Assembly: GCF_000685155.1 (NCBI RefSeq)
Contig: NZ_JMIY01000007.1
Span: 110,542-174,541 of the forward strand
Length of the DNA: 64,000 nucleotides
Source of the DNA: Candidatus Methanoperedens nitratireducens
GTDB taxonomy: Archaea; Halobacteriota; Methanosarcinia; Methanosarcinales; Methanoperedenaceae
Direction: 5' to 3'
Under the pieces are notes generated by a model, which was not told where the DNA came from, did no database searches, and was given only the letters and a program-made list of their open reading frames with translations. Positions 8,778 through 17,048 of the stretch are shown here, in pieces. Made by a program: the position numbers and the translations under genes. Positions within the stretch are counted from its first letter, which is position 1; the number at the start of each line of letters is the position of its first letter.

Positions 8778-9805
8778 GACTAGTTGCGTGGGAGCTTACA
8801 AACGCATGCAATCTTGCATGTATCCACTGCAGGGCATCTGCAATTAAAGATCCGGCCCCTGATGAATTATCCACAGCACAGGCAATGCATTTTGTGGATG
8901 AACTGTTAGAGTACAGACCGATTATAATCCTCACAGGAGGCGAGCCCCTTCTCAGACCTGATGTGTACGATATCGCAAGATACGCCTCAGGGCAGGGTAT
9001 AAGGGTTGTACTTGCAACCAACGGGACGCTTCTGACACCTGATATTGTCCGAAGGTTAAAAGATGCAGGCATACAGAGAACCAGCATAAGTATCGACGGC
9101 GCAACTGTTAAGACCCATGATACCTTCAGGGGAGAGCCAGGTGCGTTTGATGCTGCGCTGCGCGGGATCGATATTCTCAAGAAAGAGGGGATGAGCTTCC
9201 AGATCAATACCACGATTACAAAAAGAAACCTTGATGAAATCCCCGGGATATATGACCTTGCCCTTGATTTAGGAGCCTCTGCGCTTCATATATTCCTGCT
9301 TGTCCCGACAGGCAGGGGAGAGGATATCGAACACGAAGAGATACCTCCTGATGAGTATGAACGCGTGCTTAACTGGTTCTATGATAAGAGCAAGGATCCA
9401 GGGATTCAATTAAAAGCAACATGCGCACCGCATTACTTCAGGATCATGCGCCAGCGTGCAAAGGCCGAGGGGATCAGGATAACAAAAGAGACGCACGGAC
9501 TTGAGGCCATGACAAAAGGATGCCTTGGAGGCTCAGGATTCTGTTTTGTTTCAAGCAGGGGAGATGTTTATCCCTGCGGGTACCTGCCTGCACTTGCGGG
9601 CAATATAAGGCAGCATCCGTTCAAGATGATATGGGAAGAATCGGCGGTGTTCAATGACCTGCGTGATCCTGCAAAGCTCAAAGGCAAGTGCGGTATCTGT
9701 GAGTACCGCATGGTATGCGGGGGATGCAGGGCGCGCGCCTATGCGGCGACAGGGGACTATCTGGATGAAGAGCCATACTGTGTCTATGTGCCGGTGAGAA
9801 CATGA
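8741..9805 (+). CDS. ahbD: Radical SAM heme b synthase (AhbD-like)
   Basis: The 354-residue radical SAM enzyme has the CNLACIHC cluster motif at residues 23-30, the GGEP motif (LTGGEPLLRP) and a C-terminal SPASM-type cysteine set (CLGGSGFC, YPCGYLPA, CGICEYRMVCGGC) for auxiliary clusters. This is the layout of AhbD, which converts iron-coproporphyrin III to heme b in the siroheme-dependent pathway, and of the related AhbC. The SPASM pattern and the AhbA/B-type gene next door favour a heme role; AhbC cannot be fully excluded. GTG start at 8741 preceded by AAGGA. The next gene overlaps by ATGA. Confidence 0.85.
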   Translation: MILLIDNKIKPPRLVAWELTNACNLACIHCRASAIKDPAPDELSTAQAMHFVDELLEYRPIIILTGGEPLLRPDVYDIARYASGQGIRVVLATNGTLLTPDIVRRLKDAGIQRTSISIDGATVKTHDTFRGEPGAFDAALRGIDILKKEGMSFQINTTITKRNLDEIPGIYDLALDLGASALHIFLLVPTGRGEDIEHEEIPPDEYERVLNWFYDKSKDPGIQLKATCAPHYFRIMRQRAKAEGIRITKETHGLEAMTKGCLGGSGFCFVSSRGDVYPCGYLPALAGNIRQHPFKMIWEESAVFNDLRDPAKLKGKCGICEYRMVCGGCRARAYAATGDYLDEEPYCVYVPVRT

Positions 9806-10257
9806 TATTTCTGGATGATATTGATAAGAAGATATTAAATGCGATCCAGCTTGATTTTCCGCTCATGCACAGGCCGTTTGAGCATCTGGGTGAGGTGCTT
9901 GGCATAGAGGAAGATGAGATGATCAGGCGCATCAAAAGACTGTGCAAGGATGGGGCTATCAGGCGCATCGGTCCTATAATCAGCACCAAGAAAACAGGAG
10001 GCACAAGTACGCTTGTGGCGATGAAGGTGACGGATGAGCGGGTGGATGAGGTTGCAGATATCATAAATCAATATGATGAGGTATCACATAACTATCTTCG
10101 CCCTGCGAATTATAATATCTGGTTCACGCTATCTGCTGAGAGTGAAGAGCGGCTGCATGATATACTGAGGGAAATCACGGAGAAAACAGGGTTTGAAGTT
10201 ATCAATCTTCCCACGAAAAGACTGTTTAAGATCGGTGTGAAGTTCAATATTAAATAG
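9802..10257 (+). CDS. ahbA: Siroheme decarboxylase subunit (AhbA/AhbB, Lrp/AsnC-like)
   Basis: The 151-residue protein has an N-terminal winged-helix region (LDDIDKKILNAIQ...) and an AsnC-type ligand fold. It carries the siroheme decarboxylase signature HNYLRPANYNIWFT near residue 95 with an RRIGP segment before it. AhbA and AhbB form the complex that decarboxylates siroheme to didecarboxysiroheme on the way to heme. Only one of the two subunits is here; A versus B is uncertain. It overlaps the radical SAM gene by ATGA, so both are made from one transcript, which fits the heavy demand for heme in a multiheme-cytochrome organism. Confidence 0.85.
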   Translation: MIFLDDIDKKILNAIQLDFPLMHRPFEHLGEVLGIEEDEMIRRIKRLCKDGAIRRIGPIISTKKTGGTSTLVAMKVTDERVDEVADIINQYDEVSHNYLRPANYNIWFTLSAESEERLHDILREITEKTGFEVINLPTKRLFKIGVKFNIK

Positions 10258-10305
10258 AAAAAAAATTAAAAAATTTCAAATTTATTTGAACTCAAGGTCT
10301 AATAG

Positions 10306-10327
10306 TGGAATGGCAATAGCCATTCCA
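10306..10327. terminator. Hairpin between convergent genes
   Basis: TGGAATGGC and GCCATTCCA form a perfect 9-bp stem with an AATA loop in the gap between the heme pair and the convergent exported protein gene; T-rich sequence follows. It could end transcripts from both sides. Confidence 0.6.
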
Positions 10328-10341
10328 TTTGACCGTTTTAT

Positions 10342-11193
10342 TTAACATCCTGTGGTTACGATGCTGTTCGTTCCTATTATATCCTGCCCATCATATGTCT
10401 TTCCGGTTATGGTCACCTGTGTATCGCCGCATTGGATTCCAGTATCTTCAGTCCTGAAGTTAAGCACGAGTTTATCAGCTTTATTGTCGCTTTTAACTAC
10501 CTCGGCTCCGTCAGGTCCAAATCTTATACTTGAAATGTCTATACTGCTGACATCAAAGCCTGCAGGAGTGTTGTTAAAGATGGTTACTTTAGTTGTCCCT
10601 TTTCTCTTTGGGTTGATGCGATCCGGCTTAATTTCAATGCTCACTGGAATAGCAGATTGAATCAACGTGAAGCTTGATTCTCCCTGAGATATAATTCCCT
10701 GATCTGTGCTGGCCTTCGCAGTCACAGTATATGTTCCAGGTGTAGCACCAGTTGTATCCATTGTTACTTTGTACTTTAGCTCAGTATGAGTACCTGGGCC
10801 TCCGTACCCATAACCATAGCCGTATCCATAGCCGTATCCATAACCACCGGTCCAATTACGTCGATCTATTAATGATATATTGTAGTTACCTTTTACTATA
10901 TAGTCTCCGACTGAATTGAAATCACTTACATTGAATACAAGTGTTCCACCTGGTGATCCTGGGATCACAGGAAGATCTTCAACAGAGATGCTAGCAATGG
11001 AAATTGTCTCATCGTCACCGATTGTAATATTGACGTAAAAAGATCCGGTCTCTCCAACAGGACGGTTATTTAAGTCGTCTGTATTTATTGCTACCTGAAC
11101 CGCTTGAGCAGATCCTGAAATAATCAACATCGCTACAATGGAAAGCGTAGTCAATATACTAACAGACTTATTTCGTGTTCTTTGACTTTTCAA
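10342..11193 (-). CDS. Exported surface protein with Tyr-Gly repeat
   Basis: The 283-residue protein has a signal peptide (basic start, hydrophobic core, cut near SGSAQA). A first beta-rich domain resembles cohesin-type modules (AINTDDLNNRPVGETGSFYVNI). In the middle lies a run of alternating Gly and Tyr (about residues 118-135), and then a second beta domain (PVSIEIKPDRINPKRKGTTK). No enzyme motif is visible. Start is TTG at 11193; AGGAGG at 11201-11206 is ideally placed and no ATG competes. It is probably a cell-surface or S-layer-associated protein next to the glycan locus. The DNA under the Tyr-Gly run is a short tandem repeat and may vary in length. Confidence 0.7.
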   Translation of the reverse strand: MKSQRTRNKSVSILTTLSIVAMLIISGSAQAVQVAINTDDLNNRPVGETGSFYVNITIGDDETISIASISVEDLPVIPGSPGGTLVFNVSDFNSVGDYIVKGNYNISLIDRRNWTGGYGYGYGYGYGYGYGGPGTHTELKYKVTMDTTGATPGTYTVTAKASTDQGIISQGESSFTLIQSAIPVSIEIKPDRINPKRKGTTKVTIFNNTPAGFDVSSIDISSIRFGPDGAEVVKSDNKADKLVLNFRTEDTGIQCGDTQVTITGKTYDGQDIIGTNSIVTTGC

Positions 11194-11300
11194 TTTTAAT
11201 CCTCCTAAAGAAGACGTTAACGGATTTATTTTGTGTTCTTCTACTTTTCAATTTTCTAACAGATTTATTTTGTGTTCTTCAACTTTTCAATTCTCATCCT
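11163..11300 (-). repeat. Threefold repeat of the 5' end of the exported protein gene
   Basis: The first coding bases (TTGAAAAGTCAAAGAACACG, continuing to about 11163) recur upstream at about 11220-11252 and 11260-11291 with few changes. The ribosome-site block TCTTTAGGAGGAT recurs near 11299-11313. Both upstream copies have early stop codons in frame, so they are not extra gene starts. The array lies in the 5' leader of the gene. Confidence 0.75.
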
Positions 11301-11397
11301 CCTAAAGAAGATAATTTAATCATAATGATCATAATTATTTAAACCTGGCGACAATTTGTGTAAGTTTCGGATAGTTTCTGACAGTTTTTACAGTTTA

Positions 11398-11421
11398 TAA
11401 TGATAATAATTATGATAACTG
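11398..11421. promoter_or_regulatory. AT-rich imperfect dyad upstream of the glycan locus
   Basis: TTATAATGATAATAATTATG with flanking bases is an imperfect palindrome (about 18 of 24 positions match) upstream of the first glycosyltransferase and its leader ORF. A related sequence faces the divergent gene at 11328-11340. It is a candidate operator for the divergent promoters. Confidence 0.35.
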
Positions 11422-11472
11422 TCGACAGGAATATATCCTCATTATACTATTTTTGTCTGGAAAGGTGCACAA

Positions 11473-11574
11473 ATGATGGTAAGTATCTACCCCAACAGAT
11501 CGCTCAGCCATCAGTTCCACTACAGGGTGGAGCACCGAACTATGGATGATATAAGGAGGTTTTATGAATTATAG
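11473..11574 (+). CDS. 33-residue leader ORF before the first glycosyltransferase
   Basis: ATGATG at 11473 follows GGAAAGGTGC, a good archaeal ribosome site. It opens a frame of 33 codons (MMVSIYPNRSLSHQFHYRVE..., ending RRFYEL) that stops at 11572-11574, overlapping the glycosyltransferase start at 11564. It may be a coupling leader peptide or a small protein. No homologue is recalled and the call rests on position and ribosome site only. Confidence 0.4.
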   Translation: MMVSIYPNRSLSHQFHYRVEHRTMDDIRRFYEL

Positions 11575-12631
11575 CCGCAACCGAACACAATTCCTGCATA
11601 AGCCATTAACCCTACCACAAAAAAGCGAGACACTGGTTATGGTAAAGGGCGAGGCTAAGGTTAACGAGATAGATTTGAGAAAAAAACCAGTCAAACTGGC
11701 AATTACTATCCCCGCCTATAATGAGGAGAGCAGCATTGCCCAGGTAATACGCGAGATACCCAGAGAGATCGAAGGTATAGATGAGGTTGAAGTAATAGTC
11801 ATCAACGATGGATCAAAAGACAGGACATCTGATGTAGCTAAAGAGGCAGGTGCGGATAAGATCATCCAGTTCCCTTCGAACAAAGGGCTTGCAATAGCCT
11901 TTAAGGAGGGAATGAATGCTGCCATAGACAGTGGCGCTGATATTATTGTGAATATAGATGCAGACGGACAGTACAACACCCTCGAAATACCAAAGCTGAT
12001 CAAACCCATACAGGATGGAAAGGCTGAGTTCGTGCTTGGCTCAAGATTCGCAGGTACTATCGAGCACATGGTTCCGCAGAAGTGGTACGGAAATAAACTT
12101 GCGACTTTTGTCGTGGGCCTGGTATCAGGAATAAAGGTCTCTGATGCCCAGACCGGGTTCAGGGCTATCTCAAGAGAGGCAGCTCTCAAGCTTGTGATCC
12201 ATTCAGGTTATACCTATACCCAGGAGACGATCGTTCAGGCAGCCCACAAAAGGATAGGTATAGTTGAGGTTCCTGTTGAGTTCAGGAAGAGAGATGGTGA
12301 TGGGAACTCCAGGCTTATATCAAGCGTGATAACATATGCAAAGCGCTCAGTAATAACCCTTGTAAGGACTTATACCTCCTACAATCCTCTCAAGACATTC
12401 ACTTATCTGGGCGGCGGAGTTTTTCTTCTTGGGGGTATCCTTGCCCTCAGAGTTTTGATTCATTTCATCAGTACCGGGATGGTCACTCCTTATCTTCCGA
12501 CTGCATTACTTTCGTCGGTGCTTGCTATAATCGGATTTCAAATAATTGTGATAGGGTTGATCGCGGATATAGAGCACCAGAACAGGCATGTTATGGAGGA
12601 GGCTCTGTACAGGATGAGGAATATGGGATGA
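11564..12631 (+). CDS. Family 2 polyprenyl-phosphate glycosyltransferase
   Basis: The 355-residue protein has a GT-A catalytic domain (about residues 45-270) with AITIPAYNEESSI, INDGS and NIDADGQY, where DAD/DxD binds metal and sugar nucleotide, then two C-terminal membrane segments (about 280-300 and 310-335). This is the dolichol-phosphate mannose/glucose synthase-like family that charges a polyprenyl phosphate with a sugar on the cytoplasmic face. GGAGG stands directly before the ATG. The next gene overlaps it as ATGA. The substrate sugar is not predictable. Confidence 0.9.
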   Translation: MNYSRNRTQFLHKPLTLPQKSETLVMVKGEAKVNEIDLRKKPVKLAITIPAYNEESSIAQVIREIPREIEGIDEVEVIVINDGSKDRTSDVAKEAGADKIIQFPSNKGLAIAFKEGMNAAIDSGADIIVNIDADGQYNTLEIPKLIKPIQDGKAEFVLGSRFAGTIEHMVPQKWYGNKLATFVVGLVSGIKVSDAQTGFRAISREAALKLVIHSGYTYTQETIVQAAHKRIGIVEVPVEFRKRDGDGNSRLISSVITYAKRSVITLVRTYTSYNPLKTFTYLGGGVFLLGGILALRVLIHFISTGMVTPYLPTALLSSVLAIIGFQIIVIGLIADIEHQNRHVMEEALYRMRNMG

Positions 12632-13776
12632 AGGTAACGATAATCGGCACACTTCCGCCGATAAAAGGTATTTCTCCTTACTGTACTGAACTTTTAATGG
12701 CTTTATCAAAACGTGTTGAAGTTGAGTTCATAGGATTCAAATCCATCTATCCAGATTTTTTGTATCCCGGGGGAACTACTTTTCGGGATGAAAAATATGA
12801 AATGCCAGAGATAGGGAATACAAGCATAAGGAACATATTGGCATGGTATAATCCGCTCTCATGGCTATGGGCCGGACTTACAGTTAGAGGAGATATCGTG
12901 CATGCGCAATGGTGGGCACATCCTTTGGCTCCAGTCTTTTTTGTGACATTGTTCATAGCCAAACTGGGCGGAAAAAAAATTATTATTACAGTACATAATG
13001 TGCAGCCTCACGAGAAAAACAGAATTAATACTTTTCTAAATAATATAGTACTTAGACTTGGAGATTCGTTTATAGCTCACGGTGGAAAAAATAGAGAGAG
13101 TTTATCACAAATCTACAATATCAATCAAGATGAAATTGCAGTTATACATCATGGAATTTTAACGCCTGTAACGGTAAGAGGTATAACAAAGGAGGATGCT
13201 AGAAAGTTTCTAAATATATCTTCAATTAAAAAAGTACTACTTTTTTTTGGGAATTTAAGAGATTACAAAGGGCTTGATATCTTACTAAAAGCAGTGATGC
13301 AAATTGTTAAAGAAAGTGAGAATGTGATTTTATTAATTGCTGGGCAATCATGGGAGGACTGGTCAAAGTATCAAAAAATAATTGATGAAAATAAATTAGA
13401 GCAGTATATTATCAAAAAACTCGATTTTATTCCTCCTTCTGAAGTGGAATATTATTTTTCAGCATCGGATCTGGTAATTTTACCTTATAAATATTTTGAT
13501 TCACAAAGTGGTGTAGGTGCACTCGCATTGCCATTTAAGAAACCGATGGTAGTTACCAATGTTGGAGGTTTATCTGATTTTGTTAAGGATAAGAGGGCAA
13601 TAGCAGAGCCAAATGATCCACAAGATTTAGCTGAAGTGGTTATTGAAGTATTTAGAGATGAAACTTTGCTTTTAAAGCTGGCAAAGGATTCAGAAGAGCT
13701 TTTAGAGGAGCTAAATTGGGATAAGATTGGCGAAGAGACGATTAAGATGTATGATAAATTCTGTTTGAGAAGATAG
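12628..13776 (+). CDS. Family 4 glycosyltransferase
   Basis: The 382-residue GT-B enzyme has an N-terminal Rossmann half (LPPIKGISPYCTELLMAL), a HNVQPHE segment and a C-terminal half with LLFFGNLRDYKGLDILLKAV. A PYKYFDSQSGVGALALPFKK donor-site region follows, with an S/G-G-V pattern in place of the usual E(x)7E. It probably adds a sugar to a lipid-linked glycan on the cytoplasmic side. It overlaps the upstream gene by ATGA and is followed after 4 bases by a membrane protein. From about 13 kb onward base composition becomes visibly AT-rich. Confidence 0.9.
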   Translation: MKVTIIGTLPPIKGISPYCTELLMALSKRVEVEFIGFKSIYPDFLYPGGTTFRDEKYEMPEIGNTSIRNILAWYNPLSWLWAGLTVRGDIVHAQWWAHPLAPVFFVTLFIAKLGGKKIIITVHNVQPHEKNRINTFLNNIVLRLGDSFIAHGGKNRESLSQIYNINQDEIAVIHHGILTPVTVRGITKEDARKFLNISSIKKVLLFFGNLRDYKGLDILLKAVMQIVKESENVILLIAGQSWEDWSKYQKIIDENKLEQYIIKKLDFIPPSEVEYYFSASDLVILPYKYFDSQSGVGALALPFKKPMVVTNVGGLSDFVKDKRAIAEPNDPQDLAEVVIEVFRDETLLLKLAKDSEELLEELNWDKIGEETIKMYDKFCLRR

Positions 13777-13780
13777 ATTT

Positions 13781-15388
13781 ATGGATATAAAAGGTATGGA
13801 AGGAAGGGACAAAATAGTTCTTGCAATAGCGATATTTTTTTTCATAGTCTACTTGTTATCTCACCCCAGATATTTGGATGATTATCCTGTTTTTATATCA
13901 CCTGGTGAAAATTCTGATTATTTTTTCTCAAAATTATATCAGAACACAGGCGATTTGAGAATAGAAGTTCCGTTATATAACCTTCTTCCACAGAATATAA
14001 CAGTTGCATTTACCCCCAGAGACTCCGCTCAATTTCAGGGTTATATAGTACCCAAACGTTTCTTAGGTGTTGTATTGACATTTGGAGTAATGTCCGTAAT
14101 TCATGAGAATAGTATTCTCCTATTCATGCCCATATTCGGAGTATTTACAGCCATTGTATTATATTTAATTGCAAGAGATATCTTTTCTAAACAGGTTGCA
14201 TTAATTGTCTATATTTTAACGTTACTTTTTCCCCCTTTTTGGATACTTAGCACTTCACCTATAAAGGGGGATCTACCTTTTTTATTTAGTCTTCTTTTGG
14301 GCATATTCTATATAGCAAAGTTCTTATTGGATAACCAGAAGAAGAATCTTTTTTTAAGTTGCCTATTCTTTTTTATAAGTATTTATTTTAGATTAACTGC
14401 TACTCTACTATTTATTCCAATATTTCTTTTTCTTTTATATCGATTGCATAAAGATGTCTCTTATAAAAATGTTTCCCGAAATTTTTATATTAAATTTTTA
14501 ATAATAGGTTCTCTAATCATCATGCCTATTCTATTACTTAATAATGAATTATACGGAGACTTTTTAAAAGCAGGGTATTTTATTTCTCAAGATATTACTG
14601 AATCAACAATTATCCCTGAACGTAATATATCAATTTTAAAATTATATAATATATATGCTACTAATTACCTATCTGCTTTTCCTATTCTACTCCTAGCTTT
14701 AGGAATTGCAGGATTGACTAATTATGACACTAAGAGGAAACGATTTATAACTTTTTATACAATATATGCCTTTATAGTACTATTCTTATACTCTGGTAGT
14801 ACCACGTTATGGGGAACTCAGGGTTTCTATATAAATAGTTCATTTTTACGATATATGCTTCCAGCGTTTCTATTATTAAACATATCCTTAGCTTTTTTAA
14901 TTTCGAAATTAAATCGCAACATGAGGCTAATTATTATTATGGTTTTGATTGTATCGTACATAAATATAGTATTTCTATCTCCAGCGGGAATAATTGATAC
15001 GTATGGCAATTTACAGAACAATAAGGAATATAGGGATTTTATTTTAAATAATATTCAGCCAAGATCTTTTGTTGTTACTCAATATCATGATAAGATATTG
15101 TATCCTCATACATACATTATAAGTAGCCCATATCTCTCAGAGAATATTTTACCAGCTGATTTAGGCCTCCTCGGGCTCGCTTCATACATTCCTGAACAAG
15201 ACATATATAATTTCAAACTGCTTAAAGTTGCAGAAACTGGAGCCAACGTGTATATAGCTGGCAATGAACCGTATCTAAAAAAAATCTCGTTAGAATCATT
15301 AAAGGAATATCTGGAAATAAATAATTATACATTAGAGACTATAAAAAAAGATTCATTTGTATTGTATAAAATCACTAAACTAAACTGA
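13781..15388 (+). CDS. Polytopic membrane glycosyltransferase-like protein
   Basis: The 535-residue protein has about a dozen hydrophobic segments and an extracytoplasmic C-terminal domain of about 130 residues. A first-loop DDYP near residue 28 fits the GT-C (PMT/ArnT/AglB-like) fold, where an acidic pair in the first loop is catalytic. Such enzymes use polyprenyl-phosphate sugars outside the membrane. Codon use is strongly AT-rich compared with the flanking core genes, suggesting horizontal origin of this part of the locus. The exact subfamily is not assigned. Confidence 0.7.
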   Translation: MDIKGMEGRDKIVLAIAIFFFIVYLLSHPRYLDDYPVFISPGENSDYFFSKLYQNTGDLRIEVPLYNLLPQNITVAFTPRDSAQFQGYIVPKRFLGVVLTFGVMSVIHENSILLFMPIFGVFTAIVLYLIARDIFSKQVALIVYILTLLFPPFWILSTSPIKGDLPFLFSLLLGIFYIAKFLLDNQKKNLFLSCLFFFISIYFRLTATLLFIPIFLFLLYRLHKDVSYKNVSRNFYIKFLIIGSLIIMPILLLNNELYGDFLKAGYFISQDITESTIIPERNISILKLYNIYATNYLSAFPILLLALGIAGLTNYDTKRKRFITFYTIYAFIVLFLYSGSTTLWGTQGFYINSSFLRYMLPAFLLLNISLAFLISKLNRNMRLIIIMVLIVSYINIVFLSPAGIIDTYGNLQNNKEYRDFILNNIQPRSFVVTQYHDKILYPHTYIISSPYLSENILPADLGLLGLASYIPEQDIYNFKLLKVAETGANVYIAGNEPYLKKISLESLKEYLEINNYTLETIKKDSFVLYKITKLN

Positions 15389-15429
15389 TTAATTTGCATG
15401 TTATGAAATAGATGGAGTTGAATTAGGAA

Positions 15430-17025
15430 ATGAGTAGATGTTTGATATTTGGAGTTGATGGCGCCTCATTAGATTTGATACAGTTATGGGTCAAGGAGGG
15501 CAAACTACCATCATTTGAAGAAGTAATAAACAACGGAATAATTGGAAATCTAGAAACAACAATCCCGCCTCTAACTCCCTGCGCATGGTCTTCTTTTATG
15601 ACAGGGAAAAATCCAGGAGAGCATGGTATTTACGATTTTTTTCATTTAGATGCGAACCATGATATGAAATTAAATACTTCTAAAACCAGGAGATCCCAGG
15701 ATCTATGGGAATATTTAAGTCAAAATGGTTTTAAAAATTTCGTTTTTAATGTTCCATTCACTTATCCTGCTAAAAAGATAAATGGGATCATGGTTACTGA
15801 TTTTACAACACCATCGATAGAAGTAAATTTTACATATCCTCTCAGCTTAAAGGATGAAATTTTAAGAGAATACCCAGATTTCAGGTTTTCAGAGAATTGT
15901 AAATACTCAGAGCGCAAGGAAGATATACGAAAATTTGCCAGGGAGATTATGGATTTGGCTGATATGCAGTTCAAAATTTCTACGGACCTGATAAAAAAAG
16001 ATAACTTCGATTTCTCTATGATCGTCTTTATGACTACAGATCATGCACAGCACTGGTACTGGAAATATATGGATAAAAACCATCCGGAATATACAGAGGA
16101 CAATGAGTTCGAGGAGATGATTTTAAGGGCTTATCAGAAAATTGATCACTTTTTAGGTAAATTTATGAAAATGTTCCCGGAGCATAATATAATTATTATG
16201 TCAGATCATGGTGGAGGACCTTATTATAAAGATGTTTCATTAAATAAATGGTTGATGGATGAAGGCTACCTTTTCCTAAAGACGAGACGGTCCCTTATCA
16301 AGATGACAACAGATAAAATAGGAATCAATAAAATAATCTCATTTGGATTAAATATTGGTCTTTGGGGGCTTATTAATAAAATTCCTGAACTCAAAGATTA
16401 TGTACGAAATGGACTTATTCCGACATTTCAGGACGTCGATTGGTCGAAAACTCTTGCCTACTCTTATGGATATTATGGTCCAATATACCTTAATAGCAAT
16501 CGAATTAACAGCAAGGAGGATAAAAAAAAATTGAAAGATGAAATTGTTAAAAAATTGATGGATTTGAGAGATCCCTATACAGATCAACCAATTATGAAAA
16601 ATATTTGGGGAAAAGATGAATTATACAAAGGCGATAACATAGAAACATTACCTGATATTATTATAGATATGGGAGGCCCTTATGGCTCTTCAAGTAACTT
16701 TTTGTTCAGTTCCAATAGCATTTTCTCTGAGCCTAAAACATTCAAAAGCGGAGATCATACAGTTTATGGAGTATTCATGGCTTATGGCCCGGATATTAAA
16801 GAAGGGGTAGAGATAAATGGAGCAAAGATATATGATATCGCTCCTACCATCCTCCACATGTTTGGTATTCCAGTACCCGCAGATATGGATGGCAGGGTTT
16901 TAAATGAGATTTTTAAAAACGAGAGCCAGGCTGGAAAAGGAACACTAGAGTCTGAAGCGAGTGATAGCAAGAGAAAAATTATCAAGGCTAAGATAAAAAT
17001 ATTAAAAGATAAGAGAAAAATATAA
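15430..17025 (+). CDS. Alkaline phosphatase superfamily phosphodiesterase/transferase
   Basis: The 531-residue protein shows the metal and nucleophile pattern of the type I phosphodiesterase/nucleotide pyrophosphatase branch. FGVDGASLDL at the N-terminus gives the first metal Asp, [18 protein letters not shown] carries the nucleophile region, and TTDHAQHW, MSDHGGG and SGDHTVYGVF carry the remaining metal-binding Asp and His residues. There is no signal peptide, so it is presumably cytoplasmic. Its place between glycosyltransferase and flippase genes suggests hydrolysis or transfer of a phospho-linked group on a glycan precursor. Substrate unknown. A smaller AlkP-type gene occurs at 24962-25681. 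Confidence 0.85.
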   Translation: MSRCLIFGVDGASLDLIQLWVKEGKLPSFEEVINNGIIGNLETTIPPLTPCAWSSFMTGKNPGEHGIYDFFHLDANHDMKLNTSKTRRSQDLWEYLSQNGFKNFVFNVPFTYPAKKINGIMVTDFTTPSIEVNFTYPLSLKDEILREYPDFRFSENCKYSERKEDIRKFAREIMDLADMQFKISTDLIKKDNFDFSMIVFMTTDHAQHWYWKYMDKNHPEYTEDNEFEEMILRAYQKIDHFLGKFMKMFPEHNIIIMSDHGGGPYYKDVSLNKWLMDEGYLFLKTRRSLIKMTTDKIGINKIISFGLNIGLWGLINKIPELKDYVRNGLIPTFQDVDWSKTLAYSYGYYGPIYLNSNRINSKEDKKKLKDEIVKKLMDLRDPYTDQPIMKNIWGKDELYKGDNIETLPDIIIDMGGPYGSSSNFLFSSNSIFSEPKTFKSGDHTVYGVFMAYGPDIKEGVEINGAKIYDIAPTILHMFGIPVPADMDGRVLNEIFKNESQAGKGTLESEASDSKRKIIKAKIKILKDKRKI

Positions 17026-17048
17026 ATTAATATTATCAGGTGATTCTA

